The notes beneath the pieces are model-generated. The model did not search any database and was not told the DNA's origin. It saw nothing but the letters and a program-made list of their open reading frames with translations. Positions 34,443 to 43,839 of a stretch of DNA of 64,000 bases are shown one piece after another. Source of the DNA: Plasmopara viticola (taxonomy: Eukaryota > Oomycota > Peronosporomycetes > Peronosporales > Peronosporaceae). Position 1 is the first letter of the stretch; each line of letters opens with the position of its first letter. Made by a program: the position numbers and the translations under genes. The DNA lies in contig MBPM02000008.1 of assembly GCA_001695595.3 (NCBI GenBank), forward strand, positions 1,364,001 through 1,428,000, read 5' to 3'.

Positions 34443-37127
34443 TTACATCCACGGGCGGACGACTCCAATCGCTCCTCTCGTTGACGTCGCTGACGTTGGC
34501 CTTTGAGACACTTTTGGTCGTCCTGCCCTTGGTGTTTTCCTTCGCATCGAAGAAGCGCGACTGCCGCATCCAGGTGGGCATTGGCCAACCAGTTCTGGAT
34601 ACATTCGTGAGGCGGCCGACGACCGAGGGACTTTATGCTGGTCAAGAGGTTTCTTTCTTCGCGCTGGCGTAGCTGTTGGTGTCGGCACGCGTTCGTATCG
34701 CTGTGATAAGCTCGACGAAGGGATCAACCGAACGCGTTCAGCTCGCGGCGGCTTAGAGTGCGTGCTTTGTTTGCCACGACTCTCCGACGCAAGCTTTTGG
34801 GCCACGGCCGACTCTGTGCCAATCGCACGCTCATACACGCCATTCCGTCCAACTTGGACAAAGACTTGGGGTGTCCGTACCGAATACTCGTCCTTTGTCG
34901 ACTCATCGTCGTCGTCATCTTCCTGGTAATGTACATCCTCCTCGTTCATGACGTAATCGTCGTCGTCATGGTAACGTGCCGAGGTGTTTGTCCCACGACT
35001 AATTTTCGGATAATTAGCACTCTCTTCGTGGTCGTCTAGTAAGGCCTCTTGGTTCTTTCCAGTTGCGTTTGAGATAGTTTCACTATGCTTGCGAATGATA
35101 AGATTGCCGCGCAAGCGGTGTTCGTTTATAAATTTCTGGAGGACCGACTCGCGAACGCACTGGCGAGCACACATTTCTTTCAAATCCACATAATTGCCGT
35201 GGATCTGTCGCAGCTCGTCCTCGCGCTGACGCAATCGCTTCTTCAAGACGAACATAGCGTCGGCCAGCTCCTCGTCTCCAGGCGTCGAGTCCGGGCGAAC
35301 GTCCGATACTAAACTTGTTTTGAATCCTTTTGCCAGCATGTTTGGGAATTGAGGAAAATTGAGCCATTGGCGCTCAAACAAAGCGAGCATGTCAGCATGA
35401 TCGTCGCAACGCTGCATCTCTTCCGTGGTGCTGTCTTTCCAGCGCTTTATACTTGCTATAAACTTGCGCAAAAGCTGTTCCATGGCGTGTCGCTCCGTCT
35501 TGACTTCGTCCGTATCCCTGCCAACTACACCCTGGTCAGCATTAGCATCCATTGTCACTTTCTCCAGCGGTTTTGAAGCAACTTTTCTTTGGTCTTCATC
35601 TTGCCGACTTGGATCTTCCAACGCACTTGTGCAATCACCTTGTGCTTCCTCGTGTAATTGTTTCTGCACTTCTTTTTCATGGGTTCTTTCGGGGATTGCA
35701 TTGCTCGGCTTGCCGTCTTTTGCAGCAAGTTGCTCTTCTAACGCCTCAATTCGGGCTTGAAGCTGTTGGTTTTTGCCTTGTTCATCGAGTAATCGTGTCA
35801 TTTTGTCAAGCACTCGCTCCTTCTCTCTCTGTAACTCGAATGCCAATTCGTTAAATTGATCCTTGTCTTTCGATAGCGCTTGGTCCTCTTCACTCAAAGT
35901 TAAGGGTTCCGACTCCAAGTGACCCACTTCCATCTTTGGAGACCGCTTTGATCTACGTGCAGGCAAATCTTTGGAATGCTCTACCTTTGCCATTCGAAGT
36001 CGTTGGTGTAGAGACCGTGGTCGTCGCTTGATTTCCTGTGCAGTGCCTTCACTTGACGACGTCGTGTCTTTCTGATTAGAGTCCGAGCCATTGGACGCTG
36101 AAGGTGCTTCACCACAGGAACGACTTGATTGTTCATTGACTGGCTCAAGACTGAAGTTATCCAGCGCTAGTGGAGAAGCTGCCATTCTTTCAACTTCATT
36201 CCTAGACTGAATCCGCTCGTGGCCAGTGCCGGGACTTGCATTGCCACGTGTAGCTGCTCGTTTACTCTGCCTCTGCGTCGCAGCTTGTTCTTTCTCTCCA
36301 GTCTCTCTCACCACGTTTGATACCGCCGCGTTAGTGTCATTGTTCGACCCAGTCGCCACATTTTCCAGTATCAACGACTTGGATCGACTCGAAGTCGATG
36401 AAGAGGACGCGCTTTTTTCAAAAGGCTGTCGAGCCACACCCGGTCGCTCCTGTTGCGTAACTCCCTCCATCGGTCTCTTGAATCGGTTTAAGGAATCAAT
36501 GTACTGTCTTTCCTCTTCACTTTCGCTCTCTTCACCATGATATTCGAGGTACTTGTTCATCGAAGCATCCAGCTCGAGCTCGGGCATTTGCAAGCCTGGT
36601 GGACAGTCTTCCCTGGCTAAAATCTCTCCCGATGACAAGAAAACAAGCTCCATGGGTGGATAATTCACTGGATGGTCGAACGCCATTCCGTTCCGCGTGT
36701 CCTTCTGTTGCTTTCTCTCTCGCTTGCGCTGTAAAACGTGCTTCTGCAGTCGATAGGGATGGTGTGGATGCAATTGTTCGTCCTCCATGTGCTCGTTGGT
36801 GCTTGGTTGATAAAGACGATGGTGTGGAGCACCAAGATGCAAGTACTGGCGACTAGAAGACGGCAAGATCACGTCGTCCGAGCTCTCGAACACGCGTGCA
36901 TCCTTGACGCGGCTCAGCATGGCCGTGAAGTTGGGTGCTTGGGTAGGTTTGTTTGACGTGTGGTCCACGCCATGTGGCAGGACCCGAATGTTTTCTATTT
37001 TAGCCCTATTTTTAATCATGATACGGATCGGCCATGGGAATTCCGACAATAGGTAAATTTGGACATCGCATAGCAACACCCGAAAGCAATACTTGAGCTT
37101 GATATGCGGATTCCGACGCCATGTCAT
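34443..37127 (-). CDS. Large coiled-coil, low-complexity protein
   Basis: The frame opens at a TTG (37142), but the first ATG is at 37127, giving about 894 residues without introns. The first 60 residues look folded (KYCFRVLLCDVQIYLLSEFPWPIRIMIKN). The middle is disordered, rich in Ser, Arg and Glu, and includes basic stretches that may be nuclear localisation signals. A coiled coil spans about residues 425-475 (QREKERVLDKMTRLLDEQGKN ... LEEQLAAK). A helical region runs at about 550-690, followed by an acidic patch (YHDDDDYVMNEEDVHYQEDDDDDE) and an Arg-rich C-terminus. I do not recognise the family. A scaffold or cytoskeletal/ciliary role is possible but not supported by a named domain. It is divergent from the gene at 37500 with a 370-bp spacer. 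Confidence 0.8.
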   Translation of the reverse strand: MTWRRNPHIKLKYCFRVLLCDVQIYLLSEFPWPIRIMIKNRAKIENIRVLPHGVDHTSNKPTQAPNFTAMLSRVKDARVFESSDDVILPSSSRQYLHLGAPHHRLYQPSTNEHMEDEQLHPHHPYRLQKHVLQRKRERKQQKDTRNGMAFDHPVNYPPMELVFLSSGEILAREDCPPGLQMPELELDASMNKYLEYHGEESESEEERQYIDSLNRFKRPMEGVTQQERPGVARQPFEKSASSSSTSSRSKSLILENVATGSNNDTNAAVSNVVRETGEKEQAATQRQSKRAATRGNASPGTGHERIQSRNEVERMAASPLALDNFSLEPVNEQSSRSCGEAPSASNGSDSNQKDTTSSSEGTAQEIKRRPRSLHQRLRMAKVEHSKDLPARRSKRSPKMEVGHLESEPLTLSEEDQALSKDKDQFNELAFELQREKERVLDKMTRLLDEQGKNQQLQARIEALEEQLAAKDGKPSNAIPERTHEKEVQKQLHEEAQGDCTSALEDPSRQDEDQRKVASKPLEKVTMDANADQGVVGRDTDEVKTERHAMEQLLRKFIASIKRWKDSTTEEMQRCDDHADMLALFERQWLNFPQFPNMLAKGFKTSLVSDVRPDSTPGDEELADAMFVLKKRLRQREDELRQIHGNYVDLKEMCARQCVRESVLQKFINEHRLRGNLIIRKHSETISNATGKNQEALLDDHEESANYPKISRGTNTSARYHDDDDYVMNEEDVHYQEDDDDDESTKDEYSVRTPQVFVQVGRNGVYERAIGTESAVAQKLASESRGKQSTHSKPPRAERVRLIPSSSLSQRYERVPTPTATPARRKKPLDQHKVPRSSAASRMYPELVGQCPPGCGSRASSMRRKTPRAGRPKVSQRPTSATSTRGAIGVVRPWM

Positions 37128-37499
37128 GGTAAGTGCAAACAAATCATACCATTTTATATACCCAAAATCATTTGGAAGCCATGCTAGAAATAAATGTTAC
37201 AACTTGCAAATATTAATCCGATTTGACACATATTACGTTTTATTAGTACGATTTTCATGAGCGTACTTGATGTTGTACTAGATAGTACATCGTCGCTGTG
37301 TCTAGGGGTACTGAGCGGATAATGACGAACAATGAAAACCGGTTTTTCTCTCCCCTCCTCTCCACTTTCCTTTCCCATTTTGAGAAAGAAACATACTGCG
37401 ACGGGAATTCGCATTGTTCTTTTAGCGCAATATACGACGTACATCAAGTGTTGCAGCAAGCATGACGGCTTTAAAAACTGCTGATAAATCCGCGTTGTC

Positions 37500-38249
37500 A
37501 TGGACGCGTTAAATCTCGAAGTAGTTGCGAGTTATTTCGACAACGATGACGAAATCGAGCCGTACGTCGTTTGTGACGGAGTCTCCGTCGATGCATTTAA
37601 TCAATATGTTGGAGACGGTGAAGGATTGCGAATTTCACTTCGATTTCTCGCCTTTGATGATGGGCGTCTCGTGGTTGTCGAACTGCCAACCAAAGTGCAT
37701 GAAAGCACTGCACGATCTTTCGAGAAAATGTTCAATCGTGCATCAGACAATGATCTTGAAGTTGCAAGTGGTGGCTCGATGACCGCGAGAAGAGTTGCCA
37801 ACCCGAACAAGGAGGCTGATGCGACTTTTGGCCCAATGGGATCTACGTATAACCAAACACCGGCACCAGCACCTCGTACCATTGCTGATTGGGTGACACT
37901 AGCGGTGGAGGTTGGAAGAACACAATCTTGGAAAAGTCTGAAAGCTGCTGCCAGATGGTGGTGCGGTTATGCTGGGATCCAGTATGTGTTGCTATTGAAA
38001 ATCAGTGCCCCTGATACTCAGATTCGATATGCTCTCTATGACAGTATGATTCGTCCACACCCCACCATTAGACCAACAGCGAGCGGAACATTTCGACACG
38101 CAGCTGTTGGAGCTGCTGTTAATGTCACCTTCGACATGCGCCGAATCTTGTCGATCCCCGCGAACCAAGCTCTTCTAAATAGTGTAAATGCAACCGCCGT
38201 TGTCAATCTACGTACCGTGATGACTCTGGTCAGTTGGAGCCTTCGATAG
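37500..38249 (+). CDS. Possible PD-(D/E)XK-type nuclease-fold protein
   Basis: 249 codons, ATG start, no intron. Residues about 105-190 contain KEADATFGPMG, then WVTLAVEVGRTQSWKSLKAAARWW, then GIQYVLLLKIS. This order (Asp, a strand with Glu-x-Gly, a helix with aromatic residues, another strand) is the outline of Uma2-type PD-(D/E)XK proteins and resembles hypothetical proteins common in oomycetes and fungi. The exact catalytic Lys is replaced (EVGRTQ), so activity is doubtful. The C-terminal 60 residues are a hydrophobic and basic beta-rich part. The name is inference from pattern; an unrelated conserved hypothetical protein remains possible. The divergent partner is the large gene to the left. 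Confidence 0.55.
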   Translation: MDALNLEVVASYFDNDDEIEPYVVCDGVSVDAFNQYVGDGEGLRISLRFLAFDDGRLVVVELPTKVHESTARSFEKMFNRASDNDLEVASGGSMTARRVANPNKEADATFGPMGSTYNQTPAPAPRTIADWVTLAVEVGRTQSWKSLKAAARWWCGYAGIQYVLLLKISAPDTQIRYALYDSMIRPHPTIRPTASGTFRHAAVGAAVNVTFDMRRILSIPANQALLNSVNATAVVNLRTVMTLVSWSLR

Positions 38250-38384
38250 ACCACAGCAGAGCCATGGTTCTAACGCAGTCTGAAACCACCGTGAATTCAT
38301 GCGCTCAAGATATGCATGAAAAGGCATTTAGCGTCCCCCTAGACACCCCTAGAGGCCGCGATAAACGAGTAATTTACGAGAGAT

Positions 38385-38396
38385 ACCGGTACCGGT
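38385..38396. promoter_or_regulatory. ACCGGTACCGGT palindrome upstream of carrier gene
   Basis: A perfect 12-bp palindrome, followed at once by CAGTACTG and GTACCGAGTAC, about 155 bp before the carrier start codon. The position fits a promoter element bound by a dimer, but no known factor is assigned. Confidence 0.35.
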
Positions 38397-38512
38397 CAGT
38401 ACTGTACCGAGTACACCTTGTCTAAGTATCCACGCACATGGGTCGCTCTCGGGCCGTTTCGGCTTGCACAAGCACTTGCCCACTTCTAATCTCTCGTGTG
38501 TAATCAGAAGCC

Positions 38513-38547
38513 TCCCTTGTCCCCTTGTCCCCTTGTCTTCTTGTCCC
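38513..38547 (+). repeat. CCTTGTCC tandem repeat in 5' leader
   Basis: Four consecutive 7-9 bp units (TCCCTTGT, CCCCTTGT, CCCCTTGT, CTTCTTGT) end one base before the carrier ATG. A pyrimidine-rich leader of this kind may influence translation or transcription start; this is not shown. Confidence 0.6.
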
Positions 38548-38548
38548 C

Positions 38549-40131
38549 ATGGCGAAAGCTGATTCAAAGACATCCGTTGCATCGCTCAATGTGGAAGCTG
38601 AAGAGCGCGCTAAGCTCGTGCGCCGCGACTCGCGCGTGACCGTGGATCAGCTGCTGCGCGAAGCCTTTGCGCGTGTCGACACTGACATGGACGGGAAAGT
38701 GAGTGCCATTGACATCCAGCACGGTCTGCGCGTCGCGGGCGTCAAACTCTCAACCGATGACGTCGGAAAGCTCATGAAGCGCTTGGACCCGACCAATCAG
38801 GGCCAGCTCACGTACGAAGACTTTCACGCGCTGCACGAAGCGTTCATTGGGCAGACTTTCAAGTCCTTTGACAAACAGCACAAGGGATATTTGGTCGATG
38901 AAGATCTTCAAAACGGACTTCAGACATTGGGCGTCACTGTGACGCTCCAAGAGGCCACGACAATGATCCAGCAGCTCCATCCACGTGACGCCCACCGTGT
39001 GCACGAGGCCGATTTCAAGCATCTCTACCTCCTCTTGCGCTCGAAAATGGCATCACCTACGGCACTCGAGCACTTTCTATGGGATCCAGATGTTCGTCAG
39101 CTCTCTCGGAACTGGTGGCAAGCCAGTGTCGAGGTGGGCGAGGACGGATTACGCGTGCCATTACCCGACAAGAAGGGTCATGTCAAGAAGGTTTCGCCTA
39201 CCATTAAATTTGTGGGCGGCGCGCTCTCTGGTGTCATTGAAGCTTTGATCCTCACCCCGTTAGATGTGACCAAGACGCGGATGCAACTTGACAAGTCCGG
39301 TCAGTATCGTGGAATGGTCGACTGTGGCAAAAAGCTCTTTCTTGCAGAGGGTCCAAAAGGCTTGTTCAAGGGTTTTGCACCATGGACGACTCACGGTACG
39401 GTTCGAGTACGCTCTTTTTGGACTCTAGGTCTGGATACTGACTCTAATACCTCTTTCTATGACTAGTCGTACTCAAAAATGGCACGCGCTTTTATTTTAA
39501 CGCGATTTTCCGTCGCATGCTATCGGATAAGAATGGCCAAGTGAGTGGAGCCAACGAGTTTATAGCTGGGGCGTTGGCTGGTGCCACCGAGGCTGTGCTG
39601 ATTGTGACACCGTTTGAAGTGATTAAAACACGTCTTCAGGGACAGAATATTGTGAAAGGCGAGCTTCCGAAATACCGTGGTCCGATCCAAACCACCGCTA
39701 CAGTGATTAAGAACGAGGGTTTGTTGGCTCTGTGGAAGGGCTTGACGCCAACGATTGGGCGTCAAGGGCTGAATCAAGCGTGCAGCTTTTGGTCCAACAA
39801 CTTTATCAAGAAGCACGTGTGGAAGCTGCAGGATGGCGACTCGTTACCGGCTTGGAAAAGTGGTCTTACCGGGATGATTGGCGCCATTCCTGGGCCGTGT
39901 ATCAATTGTCCAATGGATGTGGTCAAGACTCGTCTCATGGCGCAAGAAGCGGCTGCTGGTGCTGGTGGGAAGTACAAGGGCATGGTGGACGCCATGGCTG
40001 TGATTGCTAGGGAAGAGGGCGTGAAGGCGCTGTACAAGGGTCTCGTGCCGCGTCTCGCGCGTCTGTGCCCGTCGTACGGGATCCAGTGGCTCGTGATGGA
40101 TCAAGTCACGGACTTTTTCTCCAAAAACTAA
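38549..40131 (+). CDS. EF-hand mitochondrial carrier, succinate/fumarate-type
   Basis: Exon 1 is 38549-39395 and exon 2 is 39467-40131; the 71-bp intron (GTACGG ... ACTAG) splits a Val codon. The product is about 503 residues. The N-terminal half has EF-hands at about 44-55 (DTDMDGKVSAID, canonical), 80-91 (DPTNQGQLTYED) and 108-119 (DKQHKGYLVDED), and a degenerate fourth at about 145-155. The C-terminal half is a complete six-helix carrier with three signatures: PLDVTKTRMQ, PFEVIKTRLQ and PMDVVKTRLM. The carrier repeats resemble succinate-fumarate transporters (Sfc1 type: PFEVIKTRLQ, GLNQACSF, YKGMVDAM, DQVT), not the ATP-Mg/Pi carriers that usually have EF-hands. It should sit in the mitochondrial inner membrane and may be calcium-regulated. 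The start at 38549 is the first ATG. It is convergent with the ATP synthase gamma gene. Confidence 0.9.
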
Positions 40132-40447
40132 ATCGATGATTGCTTAACCTCGTGCTTTATACGCGAGTTGCAGGGATAGAGCTTTGCTGTGCCGCCGTCT
40201 GCTAGTTCATAGAGAGCTCTACATACGCTAATTGGCCAGCTCATTTGCTTGCCTACTTGAATAGAGCAGTTTTATCATATTTAAGTCGTCAAATGTGCCA
40301 AGATTTTGATACGCAAGAGTGATTGAGATTAACGGAAGCTGTACGAATACTCAATAGACAGTCGAAGAGACGGCGTTGTTGTCTATTTCGATCGACACTA
40401 CGCTCACTGTTGCTCGTACTTCCTCATTTCCATGCTTGCGACGGCAC

Positions 40448-41318
40448 TTAACCGTCCAGCGACGCGGCACCCGAGATGATTTCAATCAGCTCGGTCGTAA
40501 TGCGTGCTTGACGAGCCTTGTTGTACACGAGCGTGAGCGAGCCAATGAGTTCTTGAGCATTGGTTGTCGCGTTTTCCATCGCAGCCATGCGCGACGACTC
40601 CTCGCTGGTCGAGTTCTCCAGCATGCCCTGAAAAACGGCCGTGGCAATCTCAAACTCCTTGAGGTCAGCAAGAAGCTCATCCTTGCTGTCGGGCTCGAGT
40701 TCGTACAAGTCGAAAGCGTCCGAGTCCGGCTGCACAACGAGCGAACGGACGGATGGCATGTACGAGATTGCCGACTTAAATTTGTTGTAAATGACGTGCA
40801 CCTTCTCCGAATCCGACGAAGATGAGGCAACGATAGCTTCGGCAATGGCACTGGCGACTGTAAAGTTCGGAGGTGACTGAAAGGTTTCCGTAACGTTGCC
40901 ACGAATGTTGTCGCTGAGGTCGCGACGCAACTGAGCACGAGCCTTGTCACCAATTACAAAGATCTGGGCGTGGTCCTCGGCGCCCGCAATTTGCTTGCGG
41001 GTGTTTTTGGCAATACCCGAGTTGATTCCACCACAGAGACCACGGTCCGACGAGACAACGACGAAAAGATTGTCACCTTCCAGCTCTGCAAGCGGAGCTA
41101 CGCCGTCCGTCTCAATCGTGCGGTCCCGAGATCCTTTGACGTTGTTAAGCCATGCGGTAAAAGGACGTCCCGCGTTCATGCGATTCTCAGCGCCACGCAT
41201 CTTGGCGGCCGAGACCATCTTCATGGACTTGGTGATTTTAGCAATGTTGGACGTGGCAGTAATGCGCTGCAAAATCTGTTTCTCGGTGGCCATACCACGG
41301 GCGTGCTGCCCAACAGTC
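40448..41318 (-). CDS. atpG/ATP5F1C: F1-ATP synthase gamma subunit, mitochondrial
   Basis: The main exon runs from 41318 to a stop at 40448 and encodes a classic gamma subunit: ATEKQILQRITATSNIAKITKSMKMVSAAK at the N-terminus, SDRGLCGGINSGIAKNTRK in the middle, and MENATTNAQELIGSLTLVYNKARQARITTELIEIISGA at the C-terminus. Gamma is the central rotor stalk linking F1 and Fo in the inner membrane. A splice acceptor (TTCTTGCAG, with CTAAC 20 bp upstream) lies just before codon ACT, so there is a 5' exon holding the start and mitochondrial presequence. I could not identify it with confidence; candidate short frames upstream do not keep phase. The first in-frame ATG of this exon (41293) is within the mature protein (MATEKQ). 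Confidence 0.93.
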
Positions 41319-41739
41319 CTGCAAGAATTATACAAAATTGTTAGAAAGATGCCTGTAAACTCGAATCAATCCTACGCGGCGCAGAGCACCAGGTGGTGCT
41401 AGCAAGCCATGGAAATACGAATAGAACATGCAATTGGCATGAATGGACACACCAGTGTCCAGAGGAGACGAATGCATGGATGCACAATTACGCACTTGAG
41501 CAGGGGCGCTGCATTTTTGACGAAAATCATCGTTACCATCTTGTCGCTAACGCTTGTGCTGGGGCGAATCTGGGTGTTTATAGCCGCTCGTTTGACACTT
41601 CTTGTTAGTGGGGTGTCTGTGGCGAGCAATGTATATTTCTGAAAAGCCTAAGGTTAGTGGTAGCAGTGCAGGTGATGGAATGTTAATTATAATTAAAAAT
41701 GGATTCAAAAGTAAGGTGTGTGAACTACACAGAGCAAAG
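41319..41739. other. Spacer, holds unlocated 5' exon of gamma subunit
   Basis: The region between the gamma subunit and the TPR-like gene must contain the first exon and promoter of the gamma subunit gene. The frames 41393-41608, 41409-41642 and 41547-41819 are not convincing genes. Confidence 0.4.
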
Positions 41740-43839
41740 TCATTCCGCTTCCAGATTGCTGTCACTGGTTGCGAAGACTGTCTCTCGCCAGGACATCGTA
41801 CGCTTCGGTTTTGGGCCAAACAGTGAGTTGCTACTGGACTTTTTGATGAGTGCGCTCATGAGCGATTGTGGCTGTGACGAAACATCTTTGTACCAGATGG
41901 CTCGGCGTCGTTCTTGAGGTCGTCCATCCTCCCGCTGATCCTTCGCTTCAGCCTCATTGTTAACCTTAACGTCATTGACTTTCTCATTGTTAACCGGAAG
42001 TCTAGAAGCAGACATGCTGTATCGTATGGCTCCGCGACGAACGGTAGGTCGTAAGCGCGCGTAAAATATAATTGCTTGCTGAATCGACAAAGCTCGCCAC
42101 GAATCCGCGCAATTGGCTGTGCGATTGCATAAAGCTTGAGCTCTTCGAAAGTGCTCGAGTGCTTTGTCCATGTCATCTTGTTGTGCAAAGTGTTGCCCCA
42201 TCTCAAACTCTGCAATCGCTTCCATGCAGACGTCGTTTATTGTCCGACAGCGCTCAAGAAGCAACACTAATTCAGCAAACGCGTCCTCGACTTTTCCCAA
42301 GAGCCGCAGCGTCTTTACAACATGAAACCGTGATCTTACTTCATACTCGTGGTCGCCAGCTTTCAATGCTGCCTGCAATGTTTCTTGAAACGTCATTAGT
42401 GCCTTCTCAAGATCGGTAGCACGCTGTAGAAGAGCTGAAGCGTAAGCTTCGGCGCCCTGCATCTTCAATCGCGTCCATTGATCTCCCACTGTAGAATAAA
42501 CCTTGGCTAGGTCATAGCCCATTTCAGCATATGCCAAACCGTAGGCCATTGAAGTGCATTGCCTTAAGTTGCTCGATACCTGCAATAAACGCGAGAGCAT
42601 CACTAACACGTCGCAGGATATGTCGATAAATGGCGATTGATCGGTGGAAAGGATGGCGCGGCGTACAGCGGGAGCCCAAACCTGTACAATCCATTTCCTC
42701 GCAGTCCGATTCTGCACGAAAATTTCTGTAGAAGATGCAGCAGCTTGTGTAAGTTTCTCAACCGTTCTCGCTGCCTCGTCGACCATCACATCCAGATTAA
42801 AAGCCAAACACGCCGCTTGACTCTGTAAAAGTAGTGCTAGTAGCGCAAAGGTAGCTTGTAATGCTCTGTCCAGTTTACGTGTCTCGTTAGGGTGCGAGCA
42901 CCGATGATGGACATTTTGATGCAGTAGACGCTCAAGCTTTTCCAACCAAGTTGAATAAGCTGCTTCTTCAAGCACCTGATACTGTAGAGCTACTTGACCC
43001 CAGAATGAATGTTGATCTACTGGAATTGGTAACTCGGTCACAACATGCTCAGTTTGATCGTTATTATCACCGTCTTCGTAGTGTAGATTGGTAACTGCTT
43101 CAGCGTTATTTATCGCCAGTGTCGACACTGTAGCAGATGTCATACGAAGCTTTGGCACCAAATCTGTTCCATCCACGTGAGCTTCTACATCTAACTGATG
43201 TACCAAGCTCGTAATTGTTTCATTATCCGGTGATGCTGTGGCAGCTAGCGCCGTAAAAGTTTGTGCGTGAGACAACTCTCCTAAGCTTCGCGAGCAATAA
43301 GCACAGAGCAAATGAGCTTCTGCCAGTGTTGCCTTGTCCGAGGTAAGCGCAACCGCAGCTTGGGCGTCGTGTAGTGCTTGTCGAACGCCCTCTAGCATCG
43401 GTGCCGACTGATTCGTTTCTTCCGAAAGTGTGCCAGTCGATGGCTCTAAAGCCAAGATATCTAGCGGCACGGACACAGTGGCATCGTAGTCGACAAACGC
43501 TAAGAGGGCTGCAGCGCGGCGGCAATACAAGGAAGCCAAGCTATTTTTTTCATCAATCAGTGACTTCGATTTTGCCAAATCTTCGTCGTAATTGTTGCTA
43601 GTAGTGCCCATAGTTGCCAATTGAAGTTGTCGTGTGAGTTGTTGTAATAGGTGAAGGTCCGCAAGTACGCTAGGCTCCTTGATTGCTTGGTGTTCAGCGC
43701 TATGTTTTTGTATCGCAACTTGGTCTTCATCTACCTGTGGGTTTTCAGAAACTTGTTTCTGTTCAAAAAGCATTCCGAAGATGGAAGGAGTAGCTGCTGC
43801 GCCCGCAGGAGGGGCTGCACATTGCGTCACTTTCGTCAT
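41740..43839 (-). CDS. TPR-like helical repeat protein, unrecognised
   Basis: 699 codons, ATG at 43839, no intron. It is almost entirely helical. Tandem helix pairs of tetratricopeptide outline are clearest at about residues 165-215 (DKATLAEAHLLCAYCSRSLGELSHAQTFTAL) and 455-590 (DLEKALMTFQETLQAALKAGDHEYEVRSRFHVVKTLRLLGKVEDAFAELVLLLERC, then MGQHFAQQDDMDKALEHFRRAQALC). The C-terminal 80 residues are basic and probably disordered. TPR arrays are protein-protein scaffolds; no partner can be named. Convergent or same-strand neighbours give no functional hint. Confidence 0.78.
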   Translation of the reverse strand: MTKVTQCAAPPAGAAATPSIFGMLFEQKQVSENPQVDEDQVAIQKHSAEHQAIKEPSVLADLHLLQQLTRQLQLATMGTTSNNYDEDLAKSKSLIDEKNSLASLYCRRAAALLAFVDYDATVSVPLDILALEPSTGTLSEETNQSAPMLEGVRQALHDAQAAVALTSDKATLAEAHLLCAYCSRSLGELSHAQTFTALAATASPDNETITSLVHQLDVEAHVDGTDLVPKLRMTSATVSTLAINNAEAVTNLHYEDGDNNDQTEHVVTELPIPVDQHSFWGQVALQYQVLEEAAYSTWLEKLERLLHQNVHHRCSHPNETRKLDRALQATFALLALLLQSQAACLAFNLDVMVDEAARTVEKLTQAAASSTEIFVQNRTARKWIVQVWAPAVRRAILSTDQSPFIDISCDVLVMLSRLLQVSSNLRQCTSMAYGLAYAEMGYDLAKVYSTVGDQWTRLKMQGAEAYASALLQRATDLEKALMTFQETLQAALKAGDHEYEVRSRFHVVKTLRLLGKVEDAFAELVLLLERCRTINDVCMEAIAEFEMGQHFAQQDDMDKALEHFRRAQALCNRTANCADSWRALSIQQAIIFYARLRPTVRRGAIRYSMSASRLPVNNEKVNDVKVNNEAEAKDQREDGRPQERRRAIWYKDVSSQPQSLMSALIKKSSSNSLFGPKPKRTMSWRETVFATSDSNLEAE

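Noticed and set aside
41399..41629. Minus frame as first exon of ATP synthase gamma
   Set aside because: Its end does not join in phase with the acceptor at 41318; TAG blocks the needed frame.
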